NCBI GenBank assembly: GCA_027624335.1
Contig: JAQBWV010000009.1
Span: forward strand, 1 to 51,206
Source of the DNA: Planctomycetota bacterium
Lineage (GTDB): Bacteria; Planctomycetota; Planctomycetia; Planctomycetales; Planctomycetaceae
Direction of reading: 5' to 3'
DNA: 51,206 bases
In this document: piece after piece, positions 18,447 through 27,222 of the stretch
Layout of the letters: the number at the start of each line of letters is the position of its first letter
Numbering within the stretch: the first letter of the stretch is position 1
Notes under the pieces: model-generated
Seen by the model: only the letters and a program-made list of their open reading frames with translations
The model's database searches: none
What the model was told of the DNA's origin: nothing
Made by a program: the position numbers and the translations under genes

Positions 18447-19364
18447 ATGAGGCACGTATTGAGGCAGGATGGACAGGTCACGAGCAGAAACGTGACGCTG
18501 AGTATTGGCTGCCGGGCGATGATCAGTCTTGTGCTTTGTCTGGCTGTCGACGGGCCGTGTTTCGCCGACGGGCCAACGTTTGAGGCCTCTACAGCGGAGC
18601 GACTTCGATCGGGAGACCTGGTTCATCGAGTCACCAGTCCCTGGCAGGCTGGTGAGACTCAGATCCGTGTTCTTCTTCCAGCGCAATGGGAATTGGCAAG
18701 TGGATCAGAAAAGAATGCGCTGCGGTTGCTGCTCGTCCTGCCTGTCGAAGCCGGAGCGGGGACGCACTGGGGAGACGGACTGGCAGAGATTCGAAAGCTG
18801 GATCTGCATAACCGATTCCATCTGATTTGTGTGGCTCCGACGTTTTCGCATCTGCCCTGGTACGCGGACCATCCGACTGACGCGACGATTCAGCAGGAAA
18901 CTTATCTGCTGAAAGGAGTCGTTCCATTCGTGTCGCAGACTTATGGCGTCGGAAAGTCTGCCGATGACAGGTTTCTGCTCGGGTTCAGCAAATCGGGCTG
19001 GGGAGCCTTCTCGCTGCTGCTGAGGCATCCCGACGTCTTTGGCAAAGCCGTTGCCTGGGACGCTCCGCTGATGATGCCCGCTTCCGGCGAGTACGGATCC
19101 GGACCGGTGTTTGGCACTCAGGAAAATTTCCGAAACTACCAGGTTTCGGAACTTCTGAAGACTGCTGGAAAACAACTCGGCTCCAGGCCTCGGCTGATCC
19201 ACATTGGCTATGGCAACTTCTCGAAGCATCACACGGAATTTGAGACGCTGCTTAACGGACTCGACATCCCGCACGTCTACCAGCACGGTCCTCAACGGAA
19301 ACATGCCTGGGGCAGCGGATGGATTGAGGATGGCATTCCGCTAATGCTTGGCGCCACAAAGTAA
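18447..19364 (+). CDS. Secreted alpha/beta-hydrolase (esterase-like)
   Basis: 305 residues from ATG 18447, with AAAGG 9 nt upstream; GTG 18420 is an in-frame alternative. The N-terminus has a plausible signal peptide (core SLVLCLAVDGPCFA). The nucleophile elbow is GFSKSGWGA, and the catalytic His is likely in KHAWGSGW near the C-terminus, as in the esterase-D/enterochelin-esterase-like branch of alpha/beta hydrolases. The substrate may be a carbohydrate ester, but this is not visible. It starts 52 nt after the membrane protein gene on the same strand, so they may be co-transcribed. It ends 39 nt from the convergent BamA-like gene. Confidence 0.8.
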   Translation: MRHVLRQDGQVTSRNVTLSIGCRAMISLVLCLAVDGPCFADGPTFEASTAERLRSGDLVHRVTSPWQAGETQIRVLLPAQWELASGSEKNALRLLLVLPVEAGAGTHWGDGLAEIRKLDLHNRFHLICVAPTFSHLPWYADHPTDATIQQETYLLKGVVPFVSQTYGVGKSADDRFLLGFSKSGWGAFSLLLRHPDVFGKAVAWDAPLMMPASGEYGSGPVFGTQENFRNYQVSELLKTAGKQLGSRPRLIHIGYGNFSKHHTEFETLLNGLDIPHVYQHGPQRKHAWGSGWIEDGIPLMLGATK

Positions 19365-19403
19365 AAAATGCGGCGAGCAAACCAGAGTCATTCGAGTTCA
19401 GAA

Positions 19404-22241
19404 TCATCGAGAGAGGCCGACGGAGAATGTGAAAATCTGTTCGTCGTCAAGGTCGTCAGAGACGATCGGGAAGCCGAAGTCGAAGGCCAAAGGTGCTGGC
19501 CCCATTGCCGGAATGGTAAGCCGCATGCCAAATCCTGCCGTCATGCGGAAGTGTTCCAGATCGGTGGCGTTTTCGATTGTCCCGAAATCGGTAAACACGA
19601 CGGCGCGAATCATTTCGTCGGCTGTCAATGGAACGGAGTACTGAACCGAGCCGATAGCCATCGTGTTCCCGCCGACGCCGATCGGGCTGCTCGACAACCC
19701 GGTCGACTTTTCATCGACAAACCGACCGTCCGTTGTCTGTTGCGGACTGATGCCACGGAATGCGAAGCCGCGGAACGATTGATAACCGCCTGCGTAGAAT
19801 CGTTCGAAGATTGGCGTGTCGTTTCCGGTGTAACCCAGTTGGCCGTTGAAGGTGACGATATGACGTCCATCACCGTCAGGGCGTTCGTAAACGGTCAAGT
19901 GCTGTGTCGCGGACAGTTCATACCGAGGGTAGTTGTAGTCGCCGAAGCCAACTTCAAAACTGGCTTCAAGCATGTGCCCATTAGTCGGCAGGAACGCGGA
20001 GTCGCGCGTATCATGAGCGGCTGAAAGTCGAAACGTTGAGAGTGTGTTGTCTCCCAGAGACTTCAACAACAGAGGAGGAGCGTTGGCAACACCACCGTTG
20101 GGGCTGCTCAGACCAACGTCTTCAAGCCGGAAAGCTCCGGTCACTGACCACCACTTATCCAGCTGATAGCCCAGTGAAAATCGTCCGCCGACCCGATCTT
20201 CGTTCCAGTCCGGCATGAACCGCTGGTAGTAAAAGCCGCTGACACCGAAGCTGAAGTTGGTATCCAGGAAATTGCCTGTCTGCCAACTGGCCGAGTATCG
20301 GCTGGTGATCTGGCCTGGGACGGCTTCGATTCTGAATCGTTCACCGTTTCCGCGAAATGCTTCTCCATTCCAGAAATCACTCATCGACGTTGGAAATCGA
20401 GTGATGTCAAAGTTGTTCTCTTCGAGAACGAACGAACCGACAACACCAGCGTTACTGTTGACGCCGACTCCAAACATCAGACGTCCGGTCTGAGCTTCCG
20501 TGACAAAAATATCGAGGTCTGCCTGACCGGGTTGTTGAAGTGCCCGAGAATACGGATTTCCGAGACCACCGTAGGGGTCACCCGGATTGCTGTTTTCGAA
20601 CAGCGGACTGTAAGGCACCGGCTGACTGTCAAAGGGGCTCTGCCCGCGAGTCACCACTCCCGCCAGTAGAGACTCTTCTTCAACCTTCGAAATCTTGATC
20701 TGAGGCGCTCCGGCACCGCCACCTTCAAAGACCTGCCCCCTCAGGCGCCCCTTGCTCTTGTCGATCAGATTCGGATCCGCCAGGTCACCGGGAGCCACCA
20801 GAACTTTGTTTCGTACAACAGTTTCACGAGTGTGTGGATTACCGCCGGGAGCATTGATCACCACATTGATTTTGCGAATCGTGTATGGCTTGTCCTCGTC
20901 GACCTGGTAAACGAGATCCACGACACCCGGTTGTCCATCGATGAATCTGGGAACGGCGTTGACCTGAGCAAACAGCCGTCCAAGTTCGCCATAGCGTTCT
21001 CTCATGCTGGAGACATCTTTGTTGAGAAAGCGAGCGTTGAAGTAGTCGCCCTCTTTGAGACCTGAGTCCACCAGCAGTTCATCCTGCGAGAAAATCTCGT
21101 TGCCTTCCATCTCGATATTGCGCAACCGAAATCGCTCACCTTCAGTCAGGCTGTAAACGAAGGTCGCTCCTTCAGCTCGTCGAAAATGGATATACGGCAA
21201 TGGCAAATGCTCGAATTTTGATGTCTCACCAGGGTTCCTGACGAGCTTGAACTGCGGCACGTAATGAGAATTCGTTCGCTTGATGCTGCGTTGGATCTCG
21301 ACATCGAAGTAGCCCAGGTTGTGGTAATACTCCTTGAGCGACGCGATATCCTGCGGAATCGTCGCCTCGTTGTACTTTCCGCCGAACAAGGCTCCAAACG
21401 GCGAATAGTTCGCCAGCCAGCCGAAGACGGTTCGTTTCGACTTGAGCTTGGTTCGCAGCACGCCGTCTCGAATTGTGTTTCCGACAAACTGAGTGTCGCG
21501 AATCACCGCGTACGGGCCCTCTTCGATGCTGAAAACAACATCGCGGTCGTCCGGGTCGCCGCCGACTTCGAGCGTGACGACGGCGTGCGGGTACGATTTC
21601 TTTTCGTGATAATACTGTTCGATCTTGCGAGCGGCGGCGACGTTTGTGGAAACGTCGAAAGGCGAACTCGGTTCGATGTTGATCTGCTTGAGAATCTGCC
21701 GTCTCGAAAAATTGTGATTTCCCTTGATGACAACCGATCGGACGACGGGGCGTTCGAGTACACGGTACATCAGAACGAGTCCCGCATCCGTCATGCGATA
21801 ACGACGTTCAACGCTGAAGAACCACTTGGTGGCGTAAAGCGAACGCAGGTCTTCTTTGATCTGGCGTTCATCCGGTGGTCGACCGACCTGAGACTTGACG
21901 TGAGCCATGATGGCCGCCGTCTCGATGGTGTCGTTGCCCTGAACACGGATGTCGACCAGCGTGTTGTCGGCCAGTTGAGCGTCCTGACTGGCATCCTCTG
22001 AATAGCTCTCTGGCCCGTCCGGCCCCTGTCGCACCGGCAAACCGGTGGGCCGAAACTCGCTGAATTCATTCTCGTAGGGAACGTTTCCGGGAGATTGCCC
22101 GCGCGCAGTGGCGACAGACTTTCCGTACGGCAACGACTGGCATCCACAGGAAAGCAGAAAAACTGCCGATCCAAGCAGATATATCGCCGAAGAGCGACCG
22201 AATTGCCACGCACGGTGACCGCTGGTCCTGGAGAGGATCAT
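19404..22241 (-). CDS. BamA/TamA-like outer-membrane assembly protein with lipoprotein signal
   Basis: About 945 residues from ATG 22241; the frame is open to 22589, but the first 116 codons have no protein character, and ATG 22241 precedes a good lipoprotein signal (VFLLSC32G). Then come several POTRA-like repeats (VDIRVQGNDTIE, VVRSVVIKGNHNFSRRQI, RLRNIEMEGNEIFSQDELL, YTIRKINVVINAPGG). The C-terminal bacterial surface antigen (Omp85) barrel includes the FERFYAGGYQSFRGFAFRG motif, matching the conserved RGF signature of Omp85 proteins. It should insert or translocate outer-membrane proteins. Omp85 proteins usually have a Sec signal rather than a lipid anchor, so the lipobox is unusual if real. 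Convergent with the esterase, divergent from the sulfatase. Confidence 0.88.
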   Translation of the reverse strand: MILSRTSGHRAWQFGRSSAIYLLGSAVFLLSCGCQSLPYGKSVATARGQSPGNVPYENEFSEFRPTGLPVRQGPDGPESYSEDASQDAQLADNTLVDIRVQGNDTIETAAIMAHVKSQVGRPPDERQIKEDLRSLYATKWFFSVERRYRMTDAGLVLMYRVLERPVVRSVVIKGNHNFSRRQILKQINIEPSSPFDVSTNVAAARKIEQYYHEKKSYPHAVVTLEVGGDPDDRDVVFSIEEGPYAVIRDTQFVGNTIRDGVLRTKLKSKRTVFGWLANYSPFGALFGGKYNEATIPQDIASLKEYYHNLGYFDVEIQRSIKRTNSHYVPQFKLVRNPGETSKFEHLPLPYIHFRRAEGATFVYSLTEGERFRLRNIEMEGNEIFSQDELLVDSGLKEGDYFNARFLNKDVSSMRERYGELGRLFAQVNAVPRFIDGQPGVVDLVYQVDEDKPYTIRKINVVINAPGGNPHTRETVVRNKVLVAPGDLADPNLIDKSKGRLRGQVFEGGGAGAPQIKISKVEEESLLAGVVTRGQSPFDSQPVPYSPLFENSNPGDPYGGLGNPYSRALQQPGQADLDIFVTEAQTGRLMFGVGVNSNAGVVGSFVLEENNFDITRFPTSMSDFWNGEAFRGNGERFRIEAVPGQITSRYSASWQTGNFLDTNFSFGVSGFYYQRFMPDWNEDRVGGRFSLGYQLDKWWSVTGAFRLEDVGLSSPNGGVANAPPLLLKSLGDNTLSTFRLSAAHDTRDSAFLPTNGHMLEASFEVGFGDYNYPRYELSATQHLTVYERPDGDGRHIVTFNGQLGYTGNDTPIFERFYAGGYQSFRGFAFRGISPQQTTDGRFVDEKSTGLSSSPIGVGGNTMAIGSVQYSVPLTADEMIRAVVFTDFGTIENATDLEHFRMTAGFGMRLTIPAMGPAPLAFDFGFPIVSDDLDDEQIFTFSVGLSR

Positions 22242-22732
22242 TGGCAGGACTCGTAGAGGGATTAGAAAGACAGAGTGAGCAATCAGAGTGGTTGCTTCGG
22301 AAGGGGCGGTACGTGTAATGGAATCGCCAGACCGCCTCAAGATGAATTCCCTGAATGCGGAGCGCGAGCGTGGATGTCCGAGTGACGGGAAAATGTTTCG
22401 TGGCGACGGAAGGTTGAACTCAGCAGCACACGAACGTGATGTGCTACTGACTACTGATCTCTTGATGAAGGGAAACGCAGCGACCGCTGAGGAATCGCAG
22501 AGAAAAGGTAAAGCGGTCTCGTCATTACCGCTGCCCTTTTCTCGCAGCGTGCTCTGTGCTTTAGAATGCGATCCGTCATGATTCGTCAATAACGCAGTTG
22601 GCGAGATTGCGGTTGGGGAATACGTGCGAGTTCGTGGTAGAGCACGGTTTCACAGGTTCTATCCGTGCGGATTCGTGCGACCTTCTGAGGGCTGTTTTTC
22701 CGGTCCTCATTCAACACATGGGGAAACTTCCA
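22242..22732. other. Divergent intergenic region
   Basis: About 491 bases between the BamA-like gene (minus) and the sulfatase (plus). Frames run through it on both strands, but they are extensions of the flanking genes without coding character. Two promoters must lie here; no clear operator or repeat was seen. Confidence 0.5.
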
Positions 22733-24277
22733 ATGATAAACAGACCATCGATTTGCAGATTGAAGCTTGTGGCGGTGATTGTTCTTACGCTGCTGTCGGC
22801 TGGCAGATTCGTTGGGACAGTCGCGGCTGCTGACCAGCGGCCGAACATCCTGTTCATCATTGTCGATGACCAGTCACCTTTTGATTTGAAGATTTACAAC
22901 CCGGACTCGCCGCTTCAGACACCAAACATTGACCGGCTCGCAGCGGAAGGCATGGTGCTGGATGCGGCCTATCAGATGGGGTCGTTCAGTGGTGCGGTGT
23001 GTACCCCGTCCCGGCACATGGTGATGTGTGGCCGGACGTTGTGGCATCTTCCCAACGCCGCTGGGGCGGTCGCTGCCGGGCTATGTCCTCCGCAGCTTGA
23101 AGAGAGCACGATGGCGGCTGTCTTCAACAAGGCCGGTTACAGCACGATGAGGACGTGTAAAAAAGGAAACAGTTACGAAGGAGCCAACAAGCAGTTCACT
23201 GTTCGTCACGACGCGACCAAACGCGGCGGCACGGACGAAACGGGAAGCGTCTGGCACGGTGAGCGGGTTCTCGATTACTTGATCGATCGAAAAGCAAAAC
23301 AGGACAGCGATCCGTTTCTGATCTATTTCGGGTTTTCGCATCCTCACGACACGCGTGACGGCACGCCGGAACTGCTCGCCAAATATGGCGCAGTCAATCA
23401 CACAAACAAGAATGTCCTGCCGCTTGCCAATTCAAAGCAACCGGCGTTGCCGATCAATTACCTGTCGGCGCACCCCTTCCATCACGGGCATCCCGGGCTG
23501 CGCGACGAGGTTTCTGTTAGCGGTGTCTGGGAAAAACGCGACGAACGCACCATTCGCAACGAACTCGGTCGCGAGTTCGCCTGCAGCGAGAACATCGACA
23601 TTCAGGTGGGTCGCGTTTTGCGGCAACTTGAGTCGATGGGCGAACTGGAAAACACCTATATCGTGTACACGGCAGACCATGGCATGGCGATCGGTCGTCA
23701 CGGACTGCAGGGAAAGCAGAATCTCTATCAACACACCTGGCGAGTTCCGTACATCGTTCGCGGTCCGGGGATCCAGGCTGGCTCACGAGCGGCGGGAAAT
23801 GTCTACCTGCTCGACTCTCTCGCCACAATCTGCGATCTCGCTGGAGTCAAAGCTCCCGAATCCAGCGAGGGCATTAGCTTTAAACCAGTGCTTGCAGGAA
23901 AACAGCAGACGGTGCGGGACACGCTGTACGGCGCTTACTGTGGCGGGACGAAACCTGGCATGCGCTGTGTCAAACAGGGTGACTGGAAGCTGATCAAGTA
24001 CGATGTGATGGACGGACAGGTTCGCGAAACGCAGCTCTTCAATCTGGCCGAGAATCCGCACGAGTTCCTCAAAGAGCACGGGCGGGAATCGGCGATGGAA
24101 ACCAACCTGGCCGCCGACCCGACGCACGCGGAGAAGCTGGCCGAAATGGAAAGCCTATTGCTCGCCGAGATGCGCCGACTGAACGATCCCTACCGGTTGT
24201 GGAATCAGCCCGATGATGGTGTGGAGCCATCAAAGGCAAGTAGTCGACCGAAAACGAACCGCCAGAAGGCTCGGTAG
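22733..24277 (+). CDS. Secreted type I sulfatase
   Basis: About 514 residues from ATG 22733, with GGGGAA 6-8 nt upstream; ATG 22718 is a close alternative. The N-terminus is a signal peptide (LVAVIVLTLLSA...AAAD). The protein has the sulfatase metal site NILFIIVDDQSP and the formylglycine motif C90TPSR94 in VCTPSRHMVMCGR, where Cys would be oxidised by a formylglycine-generating enzyme. Further family blocks are YTADHGMAIGRHGLQGKQNLYQ and a choline-sulfatase-like C-terminus. Planctomycetes carry many such enzymes for sulfated algal polysaccharides; the substrate is unknown. It is separated from the ABC exporter by 195 bases. Confidence 0.92.
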   Translation: MINRPSICRLKLVAVIVLTLLSAGRFVGTVAAADQRPNILFIIVDDQSPFDLKIYNPDSPLQTPNIDRLAAEGMVLDAAYQMGSFSGAVCTPSRHMVMCGRTLWHLPNAAGAVAAGLCPPQLEESTMAAVFNKAGYSTMRTCKKGNSYEGANKQFTVRHDATKRGGTDETGSVWHGERVLDYLIDRKAKQDSDPFLIYFGFSHPHDTRDGTPELLAKYGAVNHTNKNVLPLANSKQPALPINYLSAHPFHHGHPGLRDEVSVSGVWEKRDERTIRNELGREFACSENIDIQVGRVLRQLESMGELENTYIVYTADHGMAIGRHGLQGKQNLYQHTWRVPYIVRGPGIQAGSRAAGNVYLLDSLATICDLAGVKAPESSEGISFKPVLAGKQQTVRDTLYGAYCGGTKPGMRCVKQGDWKLIKYDVMDGQVRETQLFNLAENPHEFLKEHGRESAMETNLAADPTHAEKLAEMESLLLAEMRRLNDPYRLWNQPDDGVEPSKASSRPKTNRQKAR

Positions 24278-24472
24278 GCGGCGTGATGTCCAGGAAATGT
24301 GTCCTCCTGACCGAACTCGGGAGGTTGTTTCGGGACTGTTCCCTGGTCTTCCGCAGACAGCATCTCATCGAGCACCAGCAGGCAGGTCGACCTTGCTATT
24401 GACCCGTTTGAAAATCTTCCGGTCTAATCCCACGCGAGGTTCCGCCGGAGCAGTGACTGGAGATGTCTGTCT

Positions 24473-26455
24473 GTGAATGATTTTGCCCGCATTTTCCCAT
24501 ATCTCTGGTGCTATCGCCGACAGGTGTTTCTGTCGGCAATTCTGGCGACGTTTGTTGCCGTCTTGTGGGGGCTCAATCTTTCGGCCACGTTTCCGATCGT
24601 CAAGGTCCTGCTTGAAGGCAAGACTCTGCACGAGTTCGTTGACGACCGAATGGGTGACCTGAACGAACAGATTGTCGACGCCGAGCAGTCGATCTTGAAG
24701 CTGGATCCAGATGACCACACGCAACTGGCCGGTCGGCAGGAGCGACTGAGCGAGGCCAACCGAACGCTGGCCGCTTACACGACACTGCGACAATGGGTGC
24801 TTCCGCTGGTGCCTCAGGATCGATTCGAGACGTTTGTTCTTCTTCTTGTCGTGCTACTGTTGGTGACGACGGTCAAAGGAGCACTGTCGTGGCTGCAGGA
24901 AGTACTCGTTGGCAGTACGGCTCAACGTTGTGTCATGCGCATTCGTAAGGATTGCCTCCGACATGCGCTGCGGCTCGACAGCGAAACAATCAGATCGACA
25001 GGTTCGTCAGATATCCTTTCTCGATTCACCAATGACTGTGAATATCTGGTTCCCGGTCTGACGCAATTGGGCGTGCGACTGGTTCGAGAACCGCTGAAGG
25101 CGGTTGCATGTATTCTGTTCGCCTTTCTGTTCAACTGGCGGCTGACTCTGTTGTCACTGCTGGCTGCCCCTCTAATGGTGTTCGCGTTTCAGCGATTCGG
25201 TAAAAGCCTGAAGAAGGCCTCGAAGGAGACGCTGGAGAGCGTCGCTCGAATGTACAAATCGCTGGGTGAAACGCTGGATTCCTTCAGAATCGTTACGGCC
25301 TACAACGCCGCCGGCAGACATCGGCATCAGTTTCATAAAGAGAATCAGCGATACTACAAACACTACATGCGCGTCGTCCGCATTGGAGCGCTGGCATCTC
25401 CTTCGACAGAGCTACTCGGCATGGCCGCCGTATTTCTGGCGCTGTTGCCCGGCGTTTACATGGTGTTGCGTTCTGACGATACCGTCTGGGGACTTCAGCT
25501 CTCCGCCGAACCGATGGATGTGTCAGATCTGCTGGTGCTTTATGCGCTGCTGGCCGGGACTCTGGATCCCATCCGCAAGCTGAGCGGAGTATTCCGAACG
25601 ATCAAGAGTTCTGCCGCCGCGTCGGAAAGAGTTTTCTCTATTATGGACATGCAGACTCGTGTTTCCGAATGTCCATCGCCGCGACGTCTTCCCGCCATCC
25701 TGAAAACGATCAGTTTCGACGAAGTCGGCTTCACCTATGCGTCAAATGCGGAGAAGGTCGAGCGTCCGGCGGCGTTGAAGAACATCTCGCTGACAGTGAA
25801 TCGTGGAGAAGTCGTCGCCGTGGTCGGCACCAACGGATCTGGCAAATCGACGCTGCTCAATCTACTTCCGCGATTTTGCGACTGCACCAAGGGTGCCGTT
25901 CGATTCGATACGATCGATATTCGAGATGTTCGCCTTGCTGAGCTTCGAGATCGAATCGGACTCGTCTCTCAGGAGACACAGTTATTCGACATGTCGATCT
26001 CCGAGAACATCCGCTATGGTCGCCCGTCTGCGACTCGGGAAGAGATTGAGCAGGCTGCAACAAGTGCTCATGTCACGCAGTTTATCGACAGCTTCCCTGA
26101 CGGCCTGGACACCCCCGTAGGAGAGCAGGGTTATGCACTCTCGGGTGGTCAGAGGCAACGGGTCTCATTGGCACGGGCGATTCTGAAGAACCCGGAAATT
26201 CTGATTCTGGACGAAGCAACGTCGGCGATCGATCAGCATAGCGAGCGACTGATTCATGAGACGTTGTCTGCGTTCTGCACCGACAGAACGGTGTTCATTA
26301 TCTCTCACGTCCTGAATCAAACCTTCCTCGACCTGATTAGCCGTGTCGTCGTGCTCGATGACGGGAAGATCGTGGGCGACGGTACCCACGAGCAGCTACT
26401 CAAGAACTGCCCGCAGTATCAGAATCTGTGTCAGTACGATCGGTTGGCTGCCTGA
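24473..26455 (+). CDS. MsbA-like ABC exporter (fused membrane and ATPase domains)
   Basis: 660 residues from GTG 24473, with CTGGAG about 10 nt upstream. The N-terminal six-helix exporter domain (about 10-370) contains an unusual charged insert of about 60 residues (KTLHEFVDDRMGDLNEQIVD to TLAAYTTLRQW) in the first extracytoplasmic loop. The nucleotide-binding domain (about 410-655) has Walker A GTNGSGKST (452-460), a Q-loop (LVSQETQLFD), the signature LSGGQRQRVSLARA and Walker B ILILDEATSAID. It should work as a homodimer in the inner membrane exporting a lipid, lipid A precursor, peptide or drug. The family is secure, the substrate is not. Confidence 0.93.
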   Translation: MNDFARIFPYLWCYRRQVFLSAILATFVAVLWGLNLSATFPIVKVLLEGKTLHEFVDDRMGDLNEQIVDAEQSILKLDPDDHTQLAGRQERLSEANRTLAAYTTLRQWVLPLVPQDRFETFVLLLVVLLLVTTVKGALSWLQEVLVGSTAQRCVMRIRKDCLRHALRLDSETIRSTGSSDILSRFTNDCEYLVPGLTQLGVRLVREPLKAVACILFAFLFNWRLTLLSLLAAPLMVFAFQRFGKSLKKASKETLESVARMYKSLGETLDSFRIVTAYNAAGRHRHQFHKENQRYYKHYMRVVRIGALASPSTELLGMAAVFLALLPGVYMVLRSDDTVWGLQLSAEPMDVSDLLVLYALLAGTLDPIRKLSGVFRTIKSSAAASERVFSIMDMQTRVSECPSPRRLPAILKTISFDEVGFTYASNAEKVERPAALKNISLTVNRGEVVAVVGTNGSGKSTLLNLLPRFCDCTKGAVRFDTIDIRDVRLAELRDRIGLVSQETQLFDMSISENIRYGRPSATREEIEQAATSAHVTQFIDSFPDGLDTPVGEQGYALSGGQRQRVSLARAILKNPEILILDEATSAIDQHSERLIHETLSAFCTDRTVFIISHVLNQTFLDLISRVVVLDDGKIVGDGTHEQLLKNCPQYQNLCQYDRLAA

Positions 26456-26534
26456 TGCCGGTCAGCACCGTCATGAGCGAGCATTCTCGATCATTCTGCC
26501 ACGACCGCATCGTGGTGTCAGTCGAATCGTAATG

Positions 26535-26945
26535 TCAGTCAAGTTGTGCAGGTGACTTTCTCGATTCCCGACAACAGATGGTAATCGCGCTTCCAGCACC
26601 AGCCGCCGCAGCCATGCTGGCGTCGATCCAGTTCCAGAAGCCTGGGGACTCGGGCAGAACGACGTGAGAAATTCCTGCCAGGATTGACCAGAGAATGCTC
26701 ATTGCGATCGCCGTTGCCGAACGCAATCGCGGTGCGCTCAAAGCGCCGACGATGACAAAGGTTGCCCCCATGGAAAACTGAGTCGCCAGACTCGCGATCA
26801 ATCTGCCAGCCGCCGCGAGATACAGTAGTTGAACAGCGACCGATGACGCGACGACGCCACTCAACAGCGCCTCAGGCAGTACGCCACTCCAGCGCAACAG
26901 CTCGATACACTTTTGATTGCTATCTAACTCAGAGAACGACTTCAT
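26535..26945 (-). CDS. Small membrane protein of unknown function
   Basis: 136 residues. After a polar N-terminus (MKSFSELDSNQKCIELLRW) there are about four hydrophobic segments (around ALLSGVVASSVAVQLLYLAA, FVIVGALSA, AMSILWSILAGISHVV and WIDASMAAAAGAGSAITICC) and a basic tail. GGAAAA lies about 5 nt before ATG 26945. I do not recognise the family. It is convergent with the ABC exporter and divergent from the ExeA-like ATPase. Composition and helix pattern suggest a genuine gene, but a chance frame cannot be excluded. Confidence 0.55.
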   Translation of the reverse strand: MKSFSELDSNQKCIELLRWSGVLPEALLSGVVASSVAVQLLYLAAAGRLIASLATQFSMGATFVIVGALSAPRLRSATAIAMSILWSILAGISHVVLPESPGFWNWIDASMAAAAGAGSAITICCRESRKSPAQLD

Positions 26946-27222
26946 CGTTTTTCCAGATTGCTCCGGAGGAACTGGTTCGCGAGGACGTGGCTTTCCGGGG
27001 TTGCCTAAGGTGCCCGGCTTCGGGTGCAGGCCGCGGGTTACGTCCGGGTCTGGGCGAGTCTATCGGTTATTCTCAAGTTCCGGGTTGTGGTGGTTCGATC
27101 TTTAAGACGAAGAGTCGATGAAGACCGTGTGCTGGGATTGCGCTGCTGGTCTTCTCGCTGGTGAACTGTTCGAGCGACTCGCTGACGATCTGCGGAGTCG
27201 CACGGAATCTGAGAAAGGCTGC

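Noticed and set aside
22242-22589. 116-codon N-terminal extension of the BamA-like protein
   Set aside because: No protein-like features, while ATG 22241 precedes a plausible lipoprotein signal.
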